From an uncultured Haloferula sp. (GTDB taxonomy: Bacteria > Verrucomicrobiota > Verrucomicrobiae > Verrucomicrobiales > Akkermansiaceae), in assembly GCA_946885645.1 (NCBI GenBank), contig CAMPGU010000006.1, positions 1 through 38,550 on the forward strand: DNA of 38,550 nucleotides, in the 5' to 3' direction. Shown here piece after piece: positions 17,394 through 26,385 of this stretch. Both the position numbers and the translations under genes were made by a program. Numbering within the stretch: the first letter of the stretch is position 1; each line of letters starts with the position of its first letter. Below the pieces are notes generated by a model that saw only the letters and a list, made by a program, of their open reading frames with translations, was not told where the DNA came from and did no database searches.

Positions 17394-20300
17394 ACCATTT
17401 CCCAACATCGATGGCCGCTCCGACTGACACTCCGACTGCATTCGCTGAAACCGACACCGGACTACTTTCCGCTGCCGTCGCCACGGCGGGTTGCAGCGAG
17501 CGAATCATAGGCAAGGTCGCCTTCCATAGCTTACGGAAGGAAGTTGCCCCAATGCTTGAGGACGATCCGTTCACCGGATGCTTTTTCATCTTTTCCGGAT
17601 TCAGCCCCATCCAGATCGCCGAGTTCGTCGCCGTCTCTTCCTCCGACGCTGCCATCGCGGACAAGCTTCATATTGAACTCCCGCGCACGAACTACACCGG
17701 ACTCGTTGACGAGAGCTTCTTGGTGGACCACTCCGCAGTTCGGACCCGTGCCCTGAAGCGCGAAGGCAGAATTGTGTTGGCGGTCGATGCGGAGCCCGAT
17801 GCCGGACAATCCCTAAACCACAAGGAAACGATTGCCGCTACCGCACTGAAGGCGGGCGAGGACGCGGCCCAGATCTGGTACGAAGTCATCGCCAAAGAAC
17901 TTCAAGCCACCTTCACCGGCGACGAACAGCGCAAGCAGTTCCAAGCAATGATCAAGGGACTTTTTGATGCCGGCTACTTCGCAATCGAGTCCGCTGCCGA
18001 ATACCTCTTCTACGTAATGAAGGCGGTGGAGGAGGGTGCGCTACTGGTGACCGCAGCGGGCATTCACCTGCCACTACTCGGGTTGCCCCGCTACGAGACG
18101 TGTTTCAAGGGACTCGTTGAAAAAAAATTGGGTCAGCCATCCCAATGGCGAGAGCGTTTCGAACAGCACCAGAAAAACGCCAACTACCTCAGCCGAAGAA
18201 CTGCATCCGGCCAGCTTTTAGCGCCCGAGGACCTACTCAAGACTTACGAGAAACTCAGCTCCGGCCAGGATGACGACAGTTCGACGATTGCCACTGAAAT
18301 CATTCAAGCCTTCGGTCGCTACGCTGTCGCTGAACCATCCGATACGAAAACTCCGAAGGAACTCCTGTTCCAGCATGACTGGAGCGATGTAAAGAAGTTC
18401 TTCGAAAAGCCGTCGCGCTCAAGCCCGGTTCGAAAGTTTGTCGAAGAGACGAAGAAGGCTCTAGAATTCAAAGCTATAACGCCCAACGTCGCCGACGAGG
18501 CAGTGCTGGCGGAGTTGGAGTTGAAATCGTCGAGGAAATCTGGAGAAGCGACCGAGGATGAAAAATCGTTCTACGAGAGCCACGAGGACACGCTCCTCGC
18601 ATATAGCCCGAAGCTCGCAGCCGAATGGCAGGATTACGTCTATGAGAAGAAGGCCATCTGCACCGATCTCTTCGCTGGCCTCTTCGATTGCCTCCGCCGC
18701 CGCCTCCCCGGCCTGACCGCAGGGTACCATTGTCGGATACTAATCGAAGGCGTGCGCCAACACCGGCCGTCCGATTTCGCTACCCTCGACCCGCTGGCCT
18801 GCGAATACTTCGAACGTCATTACTCCAAGCTCCCGGCCCTCACAAACAACCTCGTTACTTTCGCCGGCCCAGGGACTGGTCGCAGGGAAACTCTCCTCCC
18901 CAACTACCAAGAGAAGGTTAAACCTCTGCTGGACCTAGCCGCAGGGGGGAAGGGAAAGAAGGGCAAGAAGGGGAAAACCATCGAGTTTCGCGTCACGATC
19001 CTCCAACGACCGCCGGGCGCCAACGAATCCGCAGACGCCCAGATCGCCAGCATCCCGCTGACTTGGAAATTCCCGGTCGAATCCGTCCCCGCCAAAGAGA
19101 AGGCGGACCTTGGCGCGATCCTAAAGCATGCATCCAAGCCGAAAAAGTCGGCAATCATCAAAGGCGAGGCGAACTATGCCTCGGTCGGAAAAAAGGGGAT
19201 GCCCCTGACCATCTCGCTCGAGGACACCCAGGGATTCGCCTCTAGTCCGGGGGCGAACGGCGCCGGTAGCTTCATCCCGACACCGGGCAAGATTCAGAAC
19301 ATCGACACCGAGATCCTCCGCTGGATCGACAAGGCCGCCGAGGAAGGCAGCCTCGAATCGGAGAAACGTGATGCAATCGCGGCCGCACTCGCCGATTTCG
19401 CCACGAAGCTGGAGCCGGCTCTCCAAGCATACCACGATAACGCGCTCGACCTAGACGCCATCACGCCGATGGTCGAAGCATGCCGGATACTTCACCACGA
19501 GATCGCGGGTGTGGAGCACGAGTTCATACGCAAGGCCATCTTGCGCGAATTTTGGGATTTCGGCAGCGTTACCGTCGAAGAGGCCAATCATCGGCCGGCC
19601 CTCTCCATCATCTGCCCATGGCACCCACTGCGCCTCGAAGCCCACCGCGCCCGCGTCTTGCAGTTGACCCAGCGCTTGTACTTGGCCCTGCAACCCCGCG
19701 ACCAGCAGTTCTCCGACGACCGGAAGGGAAGCCTCTTCTTCAAGGACGTGAAGGAACTTTGCCACTCCTCGCTTCACCCGGACCTCTCGCTCGTCTGGCG
19801 CGGCATGGACGCCAAGCTGATGACGCTTGGCAGCCACCTCGGCAACTACTCGATCCACAAGGCGGACGACGACAAGAACGTCATGGCCGCCGTGCAGGCA
19901 GTCGAGGACAATGCCAACGAAGCGGCTCAGGCGATCCTGCATGAGGTCGATGAGTATCTCCGGCTCCAGCCGCACGAACGAGACAACCTCGCAATCCTCC
20001 TGTATAACTGCGGATCGCGTGAACTGCCCGCCAAGCTGGTTAGTGAGTTCAACAAGCGCAACCGCGACCCGAAACGCGACAAGGTCAACTGCGAGATCCT
20101 CCTCACCCACCGCAATGAGTACCATCTCCAGGAGATTTACCAGGAACTCGTAGCCGACACCGCCGGGGTGGATGGGAAAGGCGATGAAAGGGACGGTGAT
20201 TTCCTCTCCCGGGTCCGCATCAACATCTCGGCGGCGAGTTCGGTAAGTCCCAAACGGCGCACGACCCGCTGCAAGCCGACCGACATCGCCTATTGCCGTG

Positions 20301-23017
20301 ACTTGCTTTCCCGTGAAGCCAAGGTCCAGTGGCAGTGGACCACCCGCGATGGCAACACCCTCGCGGCCGATGAACTGATCCCGCATCAATGGCAGCGCAT
20401 GCTCCCGTTCCGGGAAGGGGTGCGCGTCGCCGAGATCTTCCTGACCTGTCCGGCCCAGACACCCGCAGGATGGAGCTACCTCCGGAATCTTGGATTCGTC
20501 TGTGACCCGCAAGCCGAGAAGGCATGGCGCAACAACCATCACGCCCTGCCAGTCCGGTCGCTGAACTTCGACAGCCAGGAAGTTTCCACCACCATCGCGG
20601 AGACCCATAAGCTCGGCGTCTGGGTGGTCAATCAAGACGAGATGCTCGACCGCCGACTTCTCGAAGACCAGAAGGTCAAGGTCATCCGCTATGTCCAAAG
20701 CACGAGCATGGGTCGCAATCTGGTCATCTCGTCGACTGCTCGCGACACTCTGCTCGTCAACACGATCCGCGACCATCTCAAGTTTTTGCTACCCGCCACG
20801 ACCACCGACGATGAGATCAACGCGATTGTCCAGCGCTTCATGGCCGAAGCCAATGCCATCTCTGGCGGCCTGATCCTCCGGGCCGCGCGCCGCGCCAACA
20901 ACACCAAGGAGCTGATGGGGGTTGTGCTATCGAAGTACCTCATCGAGACCCAGATTGGCTCCGACGCGAAGGCCTGCTGGTTCCTTCTCGATGACTACTG
21001 CCAATGGCTCGGCAAGAGAGACGGCTCTGGCCTTGCCGACCTGCTCGTCCTCGCTCCAACCGAGCGGAACGGACGCCCCCACCTCGATATCGTGGTGAGT
21101 GAAGCCAAGTTCGTCACTCCGGGTCCCGGTCTCGGCCCGGCTAGATCGAAGTCTGAGAGCCAGCTCCGCGACACCCTTGTCCAGATCGCCCGAGCTCTCA
21201 GTCCTGCTCCTAGACCGCTCGATCAAGATCTCTGGCTCGCCCGGCTCGCCGACATGCTCATGTCACGCACGGTGAAGCCTGCCATCGGTGGAGGCATTAC
21301 GGCCGAACGCTGGCGCTCGATCATCCGCAACCGCGAATGCACTTTCGCCATCACTGGCTACTCCCACGTCTTCGTCCACAAACCCGACGACTCGGTCTCC
21401 TCGGCATGTAAAGGCATCGAAACCAAAATGGATGACCTGACCGCTTTTCAAGAGGTCTTTAGTTTCGAGAAAACCTGGAACCTTATTGTGCAAATGCACG
21501 CCAATCAGGTTCATGAAAGCCGCAAACTTCGCACCCAGCTTGGCCATCCGAAATTTACCCCGATCGAAGCGCGGGATCTCTCGATCAAGCCGAGCAGGAC
21601 CAACGATTCGGGGGAACCGCCACCAGAGGAAGAGCAGGGAGGAACGCCAGATCCAGATCATGGCCCTGACCACGGCCCTAAAGGAAACTCCGGGCTGCCT
21701 CCCGCCCTGGCCACCGAAACGTCCGGAGGAAAAGGCGACGTGACAGGTCAGGGTGACAAAGCGCCCGGTCCGAGGCAACAGGGCGAACTCACTAGCGGTC
21801 CCGGAGACAACCCTATCCTCGCCTTCCTGCGCCAGCGTTCGGAACTTCACGCATCCGTTGCCAATGACGGCGAGGCATGGCTCCAGCAGACGGTTACGAG
21901 CCTCAGGACCGCCCTGCACGCCCGCGGCATGTCGGCGAAGCTAGCCGAAGGCAAGCCGCCAATCCTCACACCGAACGCAGCACTCGTTCGCCTCCAGGGC
22001 GGGGCCGACCTCACCCTCAAGCAGCTCGAAGCCCGGTCCGAGGAACTCTACACCACCGACGGGCTAAAGATCCTCAGCCTTTTGCCCGGCGAGAAACTGA
22101 TCTCGGTGTCCGTGGCACGCCCGGACCGGCAAGTCCTCTATTCGTCCACCGTCTTCGCTCGGCTTCTCGGTGAGGGGGGAGAGTATTACGAGGACCTCGT
22201 TTTCGTCGGCAGTAAGGAGGAGGACGGCACACCCCTTTTTCTCGACCCGTTCTCCAATCCCCATACGCTGGTCGCCGGTGCCACCGGATCGGGCAAGTCG
22301 GTCCTCGTGCAGAACATGGTGCTACACATCGCGCTCACCCGTTCGCCGGATCAGAGCCGTATCTTCCTGATCGACGGGAAGAGCGGCGTCGACTACCTGC
22401 CGCTGAGACACCTGCCCCACGTCAAGGCGGGCAGCGGCGACATCGTCGACACCAAGGAAGGGTCAGCCGAAATTCTTGCCGAACTCGTCGAGGAGATGGA
22501 ACGTCGATATGCACTATTCAAGTCAGCGGAGGCCAAGAATATCCGCCACTACCGGAGCAAAACCGGCGAACATCTGCCAACTCTGTGGGTGATCCACGAC
22601 GAGTTCGCCGAGTGGATGGAGGACAAGAACTACGCCGGCGCTGTCGAGTCTCACGTCAACCGGCTCAGCATCAAGTCGCGGGCGGCCGGCATTTTCATGA
22701 TGTTCTGCGCCCAGCGCCCTGACAACACCGTCATGCCCATGCAACTGCGGTCGCAACTATCCAACCGATTGATACTAAAGGTTTCTGATCCAGGTACGGC
22801 CGAGATCGCCACCGGTGAGAAGAACTCCCGCGCCGAACAGCTGCTCAAGCACGGTCACATGATCGCCAAACTGGATTCCAATAGGATCTACGTTCAGGTG
22901 CCCTTCCTGGACACGGACGAGGAAATGTCTCCCTTGGTCGCATTGTTGCATAAGCGCTACGAGGATCTTCAATGGACGGCAACTGCGCATGTGAAAACTG
23001 GCACCGACTCTATTTGA
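17390..23017 (+). CDS. sspH: Giant FtsK/HerA-type DNA translocase with candidate nuclease motif, SspH-like
   Basis: 1875 residues from ATG 17390, which overlaps the sspG stop; the frame also runs upstream inside sspG. The C-terminal 300 residues are an FtsK/SpoIIIE-type motor: VAGATGSGKSVLVQN with Walker A at 1630-1637, FLIDGKSGVDYLPL, Walker B LWVIHDEFAEW (Asp1737, Glu1738), and MMFCAQRPDNTVMP. Upstream, LADLLVLA (Asp1217) and VVSEAKFV (Glu1238, Lys1240) form a D-x20-E-x-K pattern like PD-(D/E)XK nucleases. A Gly/Pro/Asp-rich linker (about 1404-1474) separates this from the motor. A lysine-rich patch GKGKKGKKGK lies near residue 520. The layout resembles DptH/DndH. Expected role: motor and possible cutter of the SspFGH effector. 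sspA follows after 2 bases. Confidence 0.83.
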   Translation: MNHFPTSMAAPTDTPTAFAETDTGLLSAAVATAGCSERIIGKVAFHSLRKEVAPMLEDDPFTGCFFIFSGFSPIQIAEFVAVSSSDAAIADKLHIELPRTNYTGLVDESFLVDHSAVRTRALKREGRIVLAVDAEPDAGQSLNHKETIAATALKAGEDAAQIWYEVIAKELQATFTGDEQRKQFQAMIKGLFDAGYFAIESAAEYLFYVMKAVEEGALLVTAAGIHLPLLGLPRYETCFKGLVEKKLGQPSQWRERFEQHQKNANYLSRRTASGQLLAPEDLLKTYEKLSSGQDDDSSTIATEIIQAFGRYAVAEPSDTKTPKELLFQHDWSDVKKFFEKPSRSSPVRKFVEETKKALEFKAITPNVADEAVLAELELKSSRKSGEATEDEKSFYESHEDTLLAYSPKLAAEWQDYVYEKKAICTDLFAGLFDCLRRRLPGLTAGYHCRILIEGVRQHRPSDFATLDPLACEYFERHYSKLPALTNNLVTFAGPGTGRRETLLPNYQEKVKPLLDLAAGGKGKKGKKGKTIEFRVTILQRPPGANESADAQIASIPLTWKFPVESVPAKEKADLGAILKHASKPKKSAIIKGEANYASVGKKGMPLTISLEDTQGFASSPGANGAGSFIPTPGKIQNIDTEILRWIDKAAEEGSLESEKRDAIAAALADFATKLEPALQAYHDNALDLDAITPMVEACRILHHEIAGVEHEFIRKAILREFWDFGSVTVEEANHRPALSIICPWHPLRLEAHRARVLQLTQRLYLALQPRDQQFSDDRKGSLFFKDVKELCHSSLHPDLSLVWRGMDAKLMTLGSHLGNYSIHKADDDKNVMAAVQAVEDNANEAAQAILHEVDEYLRLQPHERDNLAILLYNCGSRELPAKLVSEFNKRNRDPKRDKVNCEILLTHRNEYHLQEIYQELVADTAGVDGKGDERDGDFLSRVRINISAASSVSPKRRTTRCKPTDIAYCRDLLSREAKVQWQWTTRDGNTLAADELIPHQWQRMLPFREGVRVAEIFLTCPAQTPAGWSYLRNLGFVCDPQAEKAWRNNHHALPVRSLNFDSQEVSTTIAETHKLGVWVVNQDEMLDRRLLEDQKVKVIRYVQSTSMGRNLVISSTARDTLLVNTIRDHLKFLLPATTTDDEINAIVQRFMAEANAISGGLILRAARRANNTKELMGVVLSKYLIETQIGSDAKACWFLLDDYCQWLGKRDGSGLADLLVLAPTERNGRPHLDIVVSEAKFVTPGPGLGPARSKSESQLRDTLVQIARALSPAPRPLDQDLWLARLADMLMSRTVKPAIGGGITAERWRSIIRNRECTFAITGYSHVFVHKPDDSVSSACKGIETKMDDLTAFQEVFSFEKTWNLIVQMHANQVHESRKLRTQLGHPKFTPIEARDLSIKPSRTNDSGEPPPEEEQGGTPDPDHGPDHGPKGNSGLPPALATETSGGKGDVTGQGDKAPGPRQQGELTSGPGDNPILAFLRQRSELHASVANDGEAWLQQTVTSLRTALHARGMSAKLAEGKPPILTPNAALVRLQGGADLTLKQLEARSEELYTTDGLKILSLLPGEKLISVSVARPDRQVLYSSTVFARLLGEGGEYYEDLVFVGSKEEDGTPLFLDPFSNPHTLVAGATGSGKSVLVQNMVLHIALTRSPDQSRIFLIDGKSGVDYLPLRHLPHVKAGSGDIVDTKEGSAEILAELVEEMERRYALFKSAEAKNIRHYRSKTGEHLPTLWVIHDEFAEWMEDKNYAGAVESHVNRLSIKSRAAGIFMMFCAQRPDNTVMPMQLRSQLSNRLILKVSDPGTAEIATGEKNSRAEQLLKHGHMIAKLDSNRIYVQVPFLDTDEEMSPLVALLHKRYEDLQWTATAHVKTGTDSI

Positions 23018-23019
23018 CG

Positions 23020-24201
23020 ATGACAGCGCCGATCGTCTACCTCGACAACAACGCCACCACCAGGACCGCCCCGGCCGTGGTCGAGGCGATGAATCCCTAT
23101 TGGTCTGATGCCTACTACAACCCGACCTCGTTGGCAGCGCATCTCGAAGGGATCCGCAGGCCCCTCGATCTTGCGGTCGAGCAGTTGGCCGGATTGCTCA
23201 ACGCCTCATCGGACGAATTCACGCTGACATCCGGCGCGACTGAGGCGAACAACTGGGTGATGCAATCCGTCGCGGCGGAACGGCTCCGGACAACCGACAA
23301 ATGCCACATCCTGATCTCCGCGATCGAGCACCCGTCCATCATAGATACCGCCGAGGAGCTCAGTATGCGCGACCCTAGGATCGAGATCGGGCATGTTCCC
23401 GTGAACCACTACGGGGTGCTGGAACTGGAGGTATTGCGCCAAATGATGCGCCCGGAAACGGCGCTCGTGTCGGTGATGCTCGCCAACAACGAGACCGGCG
23501 TGATCCAGCCAGTTCACGAAGCATCGCAGATCGCAAAGCAGGAAGTTCCCGAGTGCTTCTTCCATTCGGACGCCACGCAGGCAGTCGGCAAGTTCGCTGT
23601 TGATCTTCAAAGCCTAGGGCAAGTCGACTTGCTCTCGCTTTCAGCGCACAAGTTCCATGGCCCCAAGGGAATCGGTGCCCTTTTCGCTCGCCGAGGAACC
23701 CGGCTCGAAAGCTGGATGCATGGCGGTTCGCAGCAAGGGGGGAGACGTGCTGGAACCGAGAATCCGGCACTTGCGGCCGGCCTTTCTAAGGCGGTCGAAC
23801 TGCTTGGATCGAAAAGTCAGATTGCAAACCGGGCAAAGCGCATCGCCGGACTGCGCAACAGCTTCGAGGATCAGCTCATGGCCATCCATCCGGGAACGCT
23901 AATTCTGGGACAGGGGACGCCGCGGTTGGCGAACACATCGCTCATGGTCTTTCCTGACGCCGAGGGTGAAATGTTGGTTCATCTCCTGCTAGATCAGGGA
24001 ATCGTCGCGTCGACAGGCGCAGCATGTTCGAACGGAAGTGACCGACCATCCCACGTCGTCACAAGCATGGGGATTGGCTACGCTACTGCAAGAAATGCGC
24101 TCAGAATCTCGCTCTCCAAGGATTCGACCGAAGCTGAGATCGATCGGTGCATTCCCGCTCTGCGCTCCGTTCTTGTAGCCCCTAGATCAGCGATCATGTA
24201 G
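23020..24201 (+). CDS. sspA: Cysteine desulfurase, SspA-like (IscS/DndA type)
   Basis: 393 residues from ATG 23020. It is a PLP-dependent class V aminotransferase-fold enzyme releasing sulfur from cysteine. Seen motifs: YLDNNATTRTAP at the N-terminus, TSGATEANNW, SAIEHPSI (histidine over the PLP ring), FHSDATQAVGK, the PLP lysine in SAHKFHGPKG (Lys211) and the persulfide cysteine in STGAACSNGS (Cys336). All key residues are present, so it should be active. The longer open frame starting at 22972 overlaps sspH and is not preferred. Placement as last gene of the cassette, 2 bases after sspH, implies that it feeds SspD rather than general Fe-S assembly. In other bacteria the desulfurase may be unlinked. 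Confidence 0.9.
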   Translation: MTAPIVYLDNNATTRTAPAVVEAMNPYWSDAYYNPTSLAAHLEGIRRPLDLAVEQLAGLLNASSDEFTLTSGATEANNWVMQSVAAERLRTTDKCHILISAIEHPSIIDTAEELSMRDPRIEIGHVPVNHYGVLELEVLRQMMRPETALVSVMLANNETGVIQPVHEASQIAKQEVPECFFHSDATQAVGKFAVDLQSLGQVDLLSLSAHKFHGPKGIGALFARRGTRLESWMHGGSQQGGRRAGTENPALAAGLSKAVELLGSKSQIANRAKRIAGLRNSFEDQLMAIHPGTLILGQGTPRLANTSLMVFPDAEGEMLVHLLLDQGIVASTGAACSNGSDRPSHVVTSMGIGYATARNALRISLSKDSTEAEIDRCIPALRSVLVAPRSAIM

Positions 24202-24248
24202 ATCACCGCACCGACGGGCTCCGGCATTCCGGCAAGGACTCTGCAGTG

Positions 24249-24647
24249 TCATGGATCTTCTGATCGTTTCAATGGTTGACCGTACAGGGTGGCAAGAGGC
24301 TCGTGAACGAACTGGTGAATGCGAATGCCGGCCTTGAGCGCGGCCTGCCGCGGTTCGCGTCTTGCCCGGCCTGGCATGGCTACAGGGATGCTGACCACGG
24401 CCCGGTTGAACTCCTCTCCCTCGTATCCACGCGCCAACGCATCCCTCCTTAGGAACGTGAACACGCCCGCCGCGAGGTCCAAGGGGCTGCGCAAAGTCCC
24501 TCCGACGTGCACTCCGTGAGGGGATCCAAGCAACATTTTTGGAGACCGGACGAAGTCTCCGGCCGCGCCGGTTACCAACTCGCCGAGGGCATCCTTGGCC
24601 TTGCGCCCCACGATGGTCTCAGTGCCCCGATACCAGATGACTGACGG
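24249..24647 (-). pseudogene. Hsp70 (DnaK)-like N-terminal fragment
   Basis: The minus-strand frame reads [19 protein letters not shown], then VVSIPVAMPGRARREPRQAAL, KAGIRIHQFVHEPLATLYG, and stops at 24249. These correspond to Hsp70 segments around the PSVV strand, the VITVPA strand and the INEPTAAALAYG helix. It covers only about residues 40-150 of a normal 600-residue protein; no start with the nucleotide-binding N-terminus is present, and the 3' side ends abruptly. The right end abuts an RND efflux gene fragment near 24650. It is therefore a relic, possibly of an Hsp70-like gene that once belonged to the island. Confidence 0.6.
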
Positions 24648-24673
24648 GGAGGGCGGCGGTCTTCGCCGTCGCC

Positions 24674-25243
24674 TTGCTGGCGGCCTTCGGGCTACCGCGC
24701 AACGTGGTGAAGCAGATCCGCGATGCCGGCTACCACAGCGCGCTTGAGGCCGCGCACGTCATGCTGGCCGTCCCCTTTGCCCTGAGCGGCGGTGTGCTGC
24801 TTCAGAAGCTGCTAGGCTACAATTTCAACGGTGCCGTGTGGGTCGGATACATCGCGCTCTTCGGGACGGCCGTCCAAACCGGGGTGGTGATGGTGGTCTA
24901 TCTGGAAGAAACCGTGCGGGCCCGCCTTGCCGAGAAAGGAGCCACGTTCACCCATGACGATCTGGTTCAGGCCGTGAAGGACGGCGCCCGACTGCGACTG
25001 CGTCCGAAGGTCATGACCGTCGCCACCATCGTCGCCAGCCTGCTGCCGATCATGTGGAGCCATCGACAGGGGGCAGAGGTGATGAAGCCGCTGGCAACGC
25101 CGGTGATCGGCGGCATGATCTCCAGTTTGGTTCACATCCTCATCGTCACCCCGGTGATCTTCCTGTGGCTGCGAAGCCGCGAGATGAAGAAGGGGCGCCT
25201 TCACGGGTCGCTGGGAGGCCAACCGCATGCCTTGGAGAACTAG
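24674..25243 (+). pseudogene. RND heavy-metal efflux permease (CusA/CzcA type), 3' fragment
   Basis: The frame encodes about 189 residues ending at the TAG 25241-25243. From [21 protein letters not shown] onward it matches the last membrane block of CusA/Czc[87 protein letters not shown] (described by its ends, residues about 110-170). A full protein is over 1000 residues, so some 85% is missing on the 5' side. The join to foreign sequence lies between 24640 and 24731. It should be non-functional. It shows that a metal efflux operon was cut here, with its downstream small genes still intact. Confidence 0.85.
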
Positions 25244-25283
25244 CACGAGGACCTTCCGCCCGCCCTGTTTCCAACTTCCTGCC

Positions 25284-25880
25284 ATGAAAAACCCGAAGCT
25301 GCTGTCCGGAGTTCCGCTCCTCCTGCCGGGAATCGCATCCGGCTCCCCGGAAGCCTATGCCAAGCACGCACCCGAGCTCGTTTTCGGGCTCGACGCTCCC
25401 CATCTGCATCTCCTCACTAATCACATCCCGATCTTCGTGACCTTTTCGGGTCTTGTGGTGTTGGTCATCGCCCTCTGGAAGAAAGATCACCTGGCCCGGC
25501 AGATCGCCTTGCTGTTGCTTTTCCTCGGATCGGGAGGGGCCATCCTCACCTACTGGCTCGGACAGCAATCTTACAAGGCAGTCCGCGGTCTCGCCGATGA
25601 AGCGGGTCAAGGGTGGCTGGACCTGCATATGGAACGGGCGGAACAGGTCGTCTGGGTCTTCTGGCTTGCGTTCGCGATCATCGCCGGGGCGCTTGCATGG
25701 TGCTGGCGCGGACGGCGGCATACAGTTCTGGCGACCGTTCTCGCCGGGCTGTTGGGCGGCATCTCACTCGTCCTCTCCGGCTGGATTGCGGATGCCGGCG
25801 GGAAGATCCGGCATCCCGAACTCCGGGGTCTGGAGCAACCTCCAGCCGATACAGGCGAGGATGTTCCCCACACTCACTGA
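25284..25880 (+). CDS. Small integral membrane protein of a metal-efflux operon
   Basis: 198 residues from ATG 25284. There is an N-terminal signal-like stretch (KLLSGVPLLLPGIASG), then PHLHLLTNHIPIFVTFSG and about four hydrophobic segments: VLVIALW, ALLLLFLGSGGAILTYWLG, VVWVFWLAFAIIAGALAWCW and VLAGLLGGISLVLSGWIA. The histidine-bearing HLHLLTNHIPI opening resembles DUF2231-type predicted membrane proteins. It starts 40 bases after the broken RND gene and precedes the cysteine-rich metal-binding gene, so it is probably a leftover of a metal export or sensing operon. The specific role is unknown. Confidence 0.7.
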   Translation: MKNPKLLSGVPLLLPGIASGSPEAYAKHAPELVFGLDAPHLHLLTNHIPIFVTFSGLVVLVIALWKKDHLARQIALLLLFLGSGGAILTYWLGQQSYKAVRGLADEAGQGWLDLHMERAEQVVWVFWLAFAIIAGALAWCWRGRRHTVLATVLAGLLGGISLVLSGWIADAGGKIRHPELRGLEQPPADTGEDVPHTH

Positions 25881-25978
25881 CCTGCACGAAAAAGTCAGGA
25901 GAATCCCAAGGGTCTCGTCAAAGACCGGACATTTACCTTCAAGCGGCGATTCGGCCGCGCTGAACCCGATCACATTCC

Positions 25979-26287
25979 ATGAAATTCAAGATCACCTCAC
26001 TCGCCACCGCAGTCACCTTGGCCTTGGCCGCTTCCTTGGCTCTCGCCAGCGAAGGCCACGATCATGACAAAAACAAGCCGAAGAAGGAGGAAACGAAGAA
26101 GGATCCCAAGATCAAGCCGTACAAGCCCGACACCTGCATTGTATCGGATGAGAAGCTCGGCGAAATGGGCAAGCCCGTGGTATTCGAGCACAAGGGCCAG
26201 GAGATCAAGCTGTGCTGCAAGGATTGCCGCAAGGACTTCGACAAGGATCCGGCAAAATATCTGAAGAAACTTGAAGAGAAGAAATAG
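25979..26287 (+). CDS. Exported YHS/TRASH-like metal-binding protein
   Basis: 102 residues. A clear signal peptide (MKFKITSLATAVTLALAASLALA) is followed by a His/Lys-rich segment (EGHDHDKNKPKKEE) and a C-terminal YHS/TRASH-like module: DTCIVSDEKLGEMGKPVVF and IKLCCKDCRKDFDKDPAKYL. The cysteine array C...CC..C is a likely metal site. Such small periplasmic proteins are commonly linked with CusCBA-type efflux, so a copper, silver or zinc trapping role is inferred. It follows the small membrane protein gene by 98 bases. Coding is intact. Confidence 0.82.
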   Translation: MKFKITSLATAVTLALAASLALASEGHDHDKNKPKKEETKKDPKIKPYKPDTCIVSDEKLGEMGKPVVFEHKGQEIKLCCKDCRKDFDKDPAKYLKKLEEKK

Positions 26288-26385
26288 CGCGATGGGAAGC
26301 CGTTCCAGCAGCCGGGGCGGGCCTCGCCACTTTGTGTTCCCGCTCGCTGGCACGCCCGTTGCGATTGAGCCCATCCCACACACCA

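Larger units (their letters stand above)
8726..24201 (+). other. Complete sspBCD-sspFGH-sspA phosphorothioation defence cassette
   Basis: Seven genes in one direction over 15.5 kb. Junctions are: sspB/sspC overlap GTGA (9661-9664), sspC to sspD 2 bases, sspD to sspF 34 bases, sspF/sspG overlap ATGA (15771-15774), sspG/sspH overlap ATGA (17390-17393), sspH to sspA 2 bases. This pattern argues for one polycistronic unit with coupled translation. Published work describes SspABCD as the single-strand phosphorothioation module and SspFGH as a linked effector that damages unmodified DNA. Letters are assigned here from order and motifs, not from alignment. Confidence 0.85.

Noticed and set aside
19451..20776. 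441-codon minus-strand open frame inside sspH
   Set aside because: Antisense to an uninterrupted, coupled reading frame; no domain recognised.
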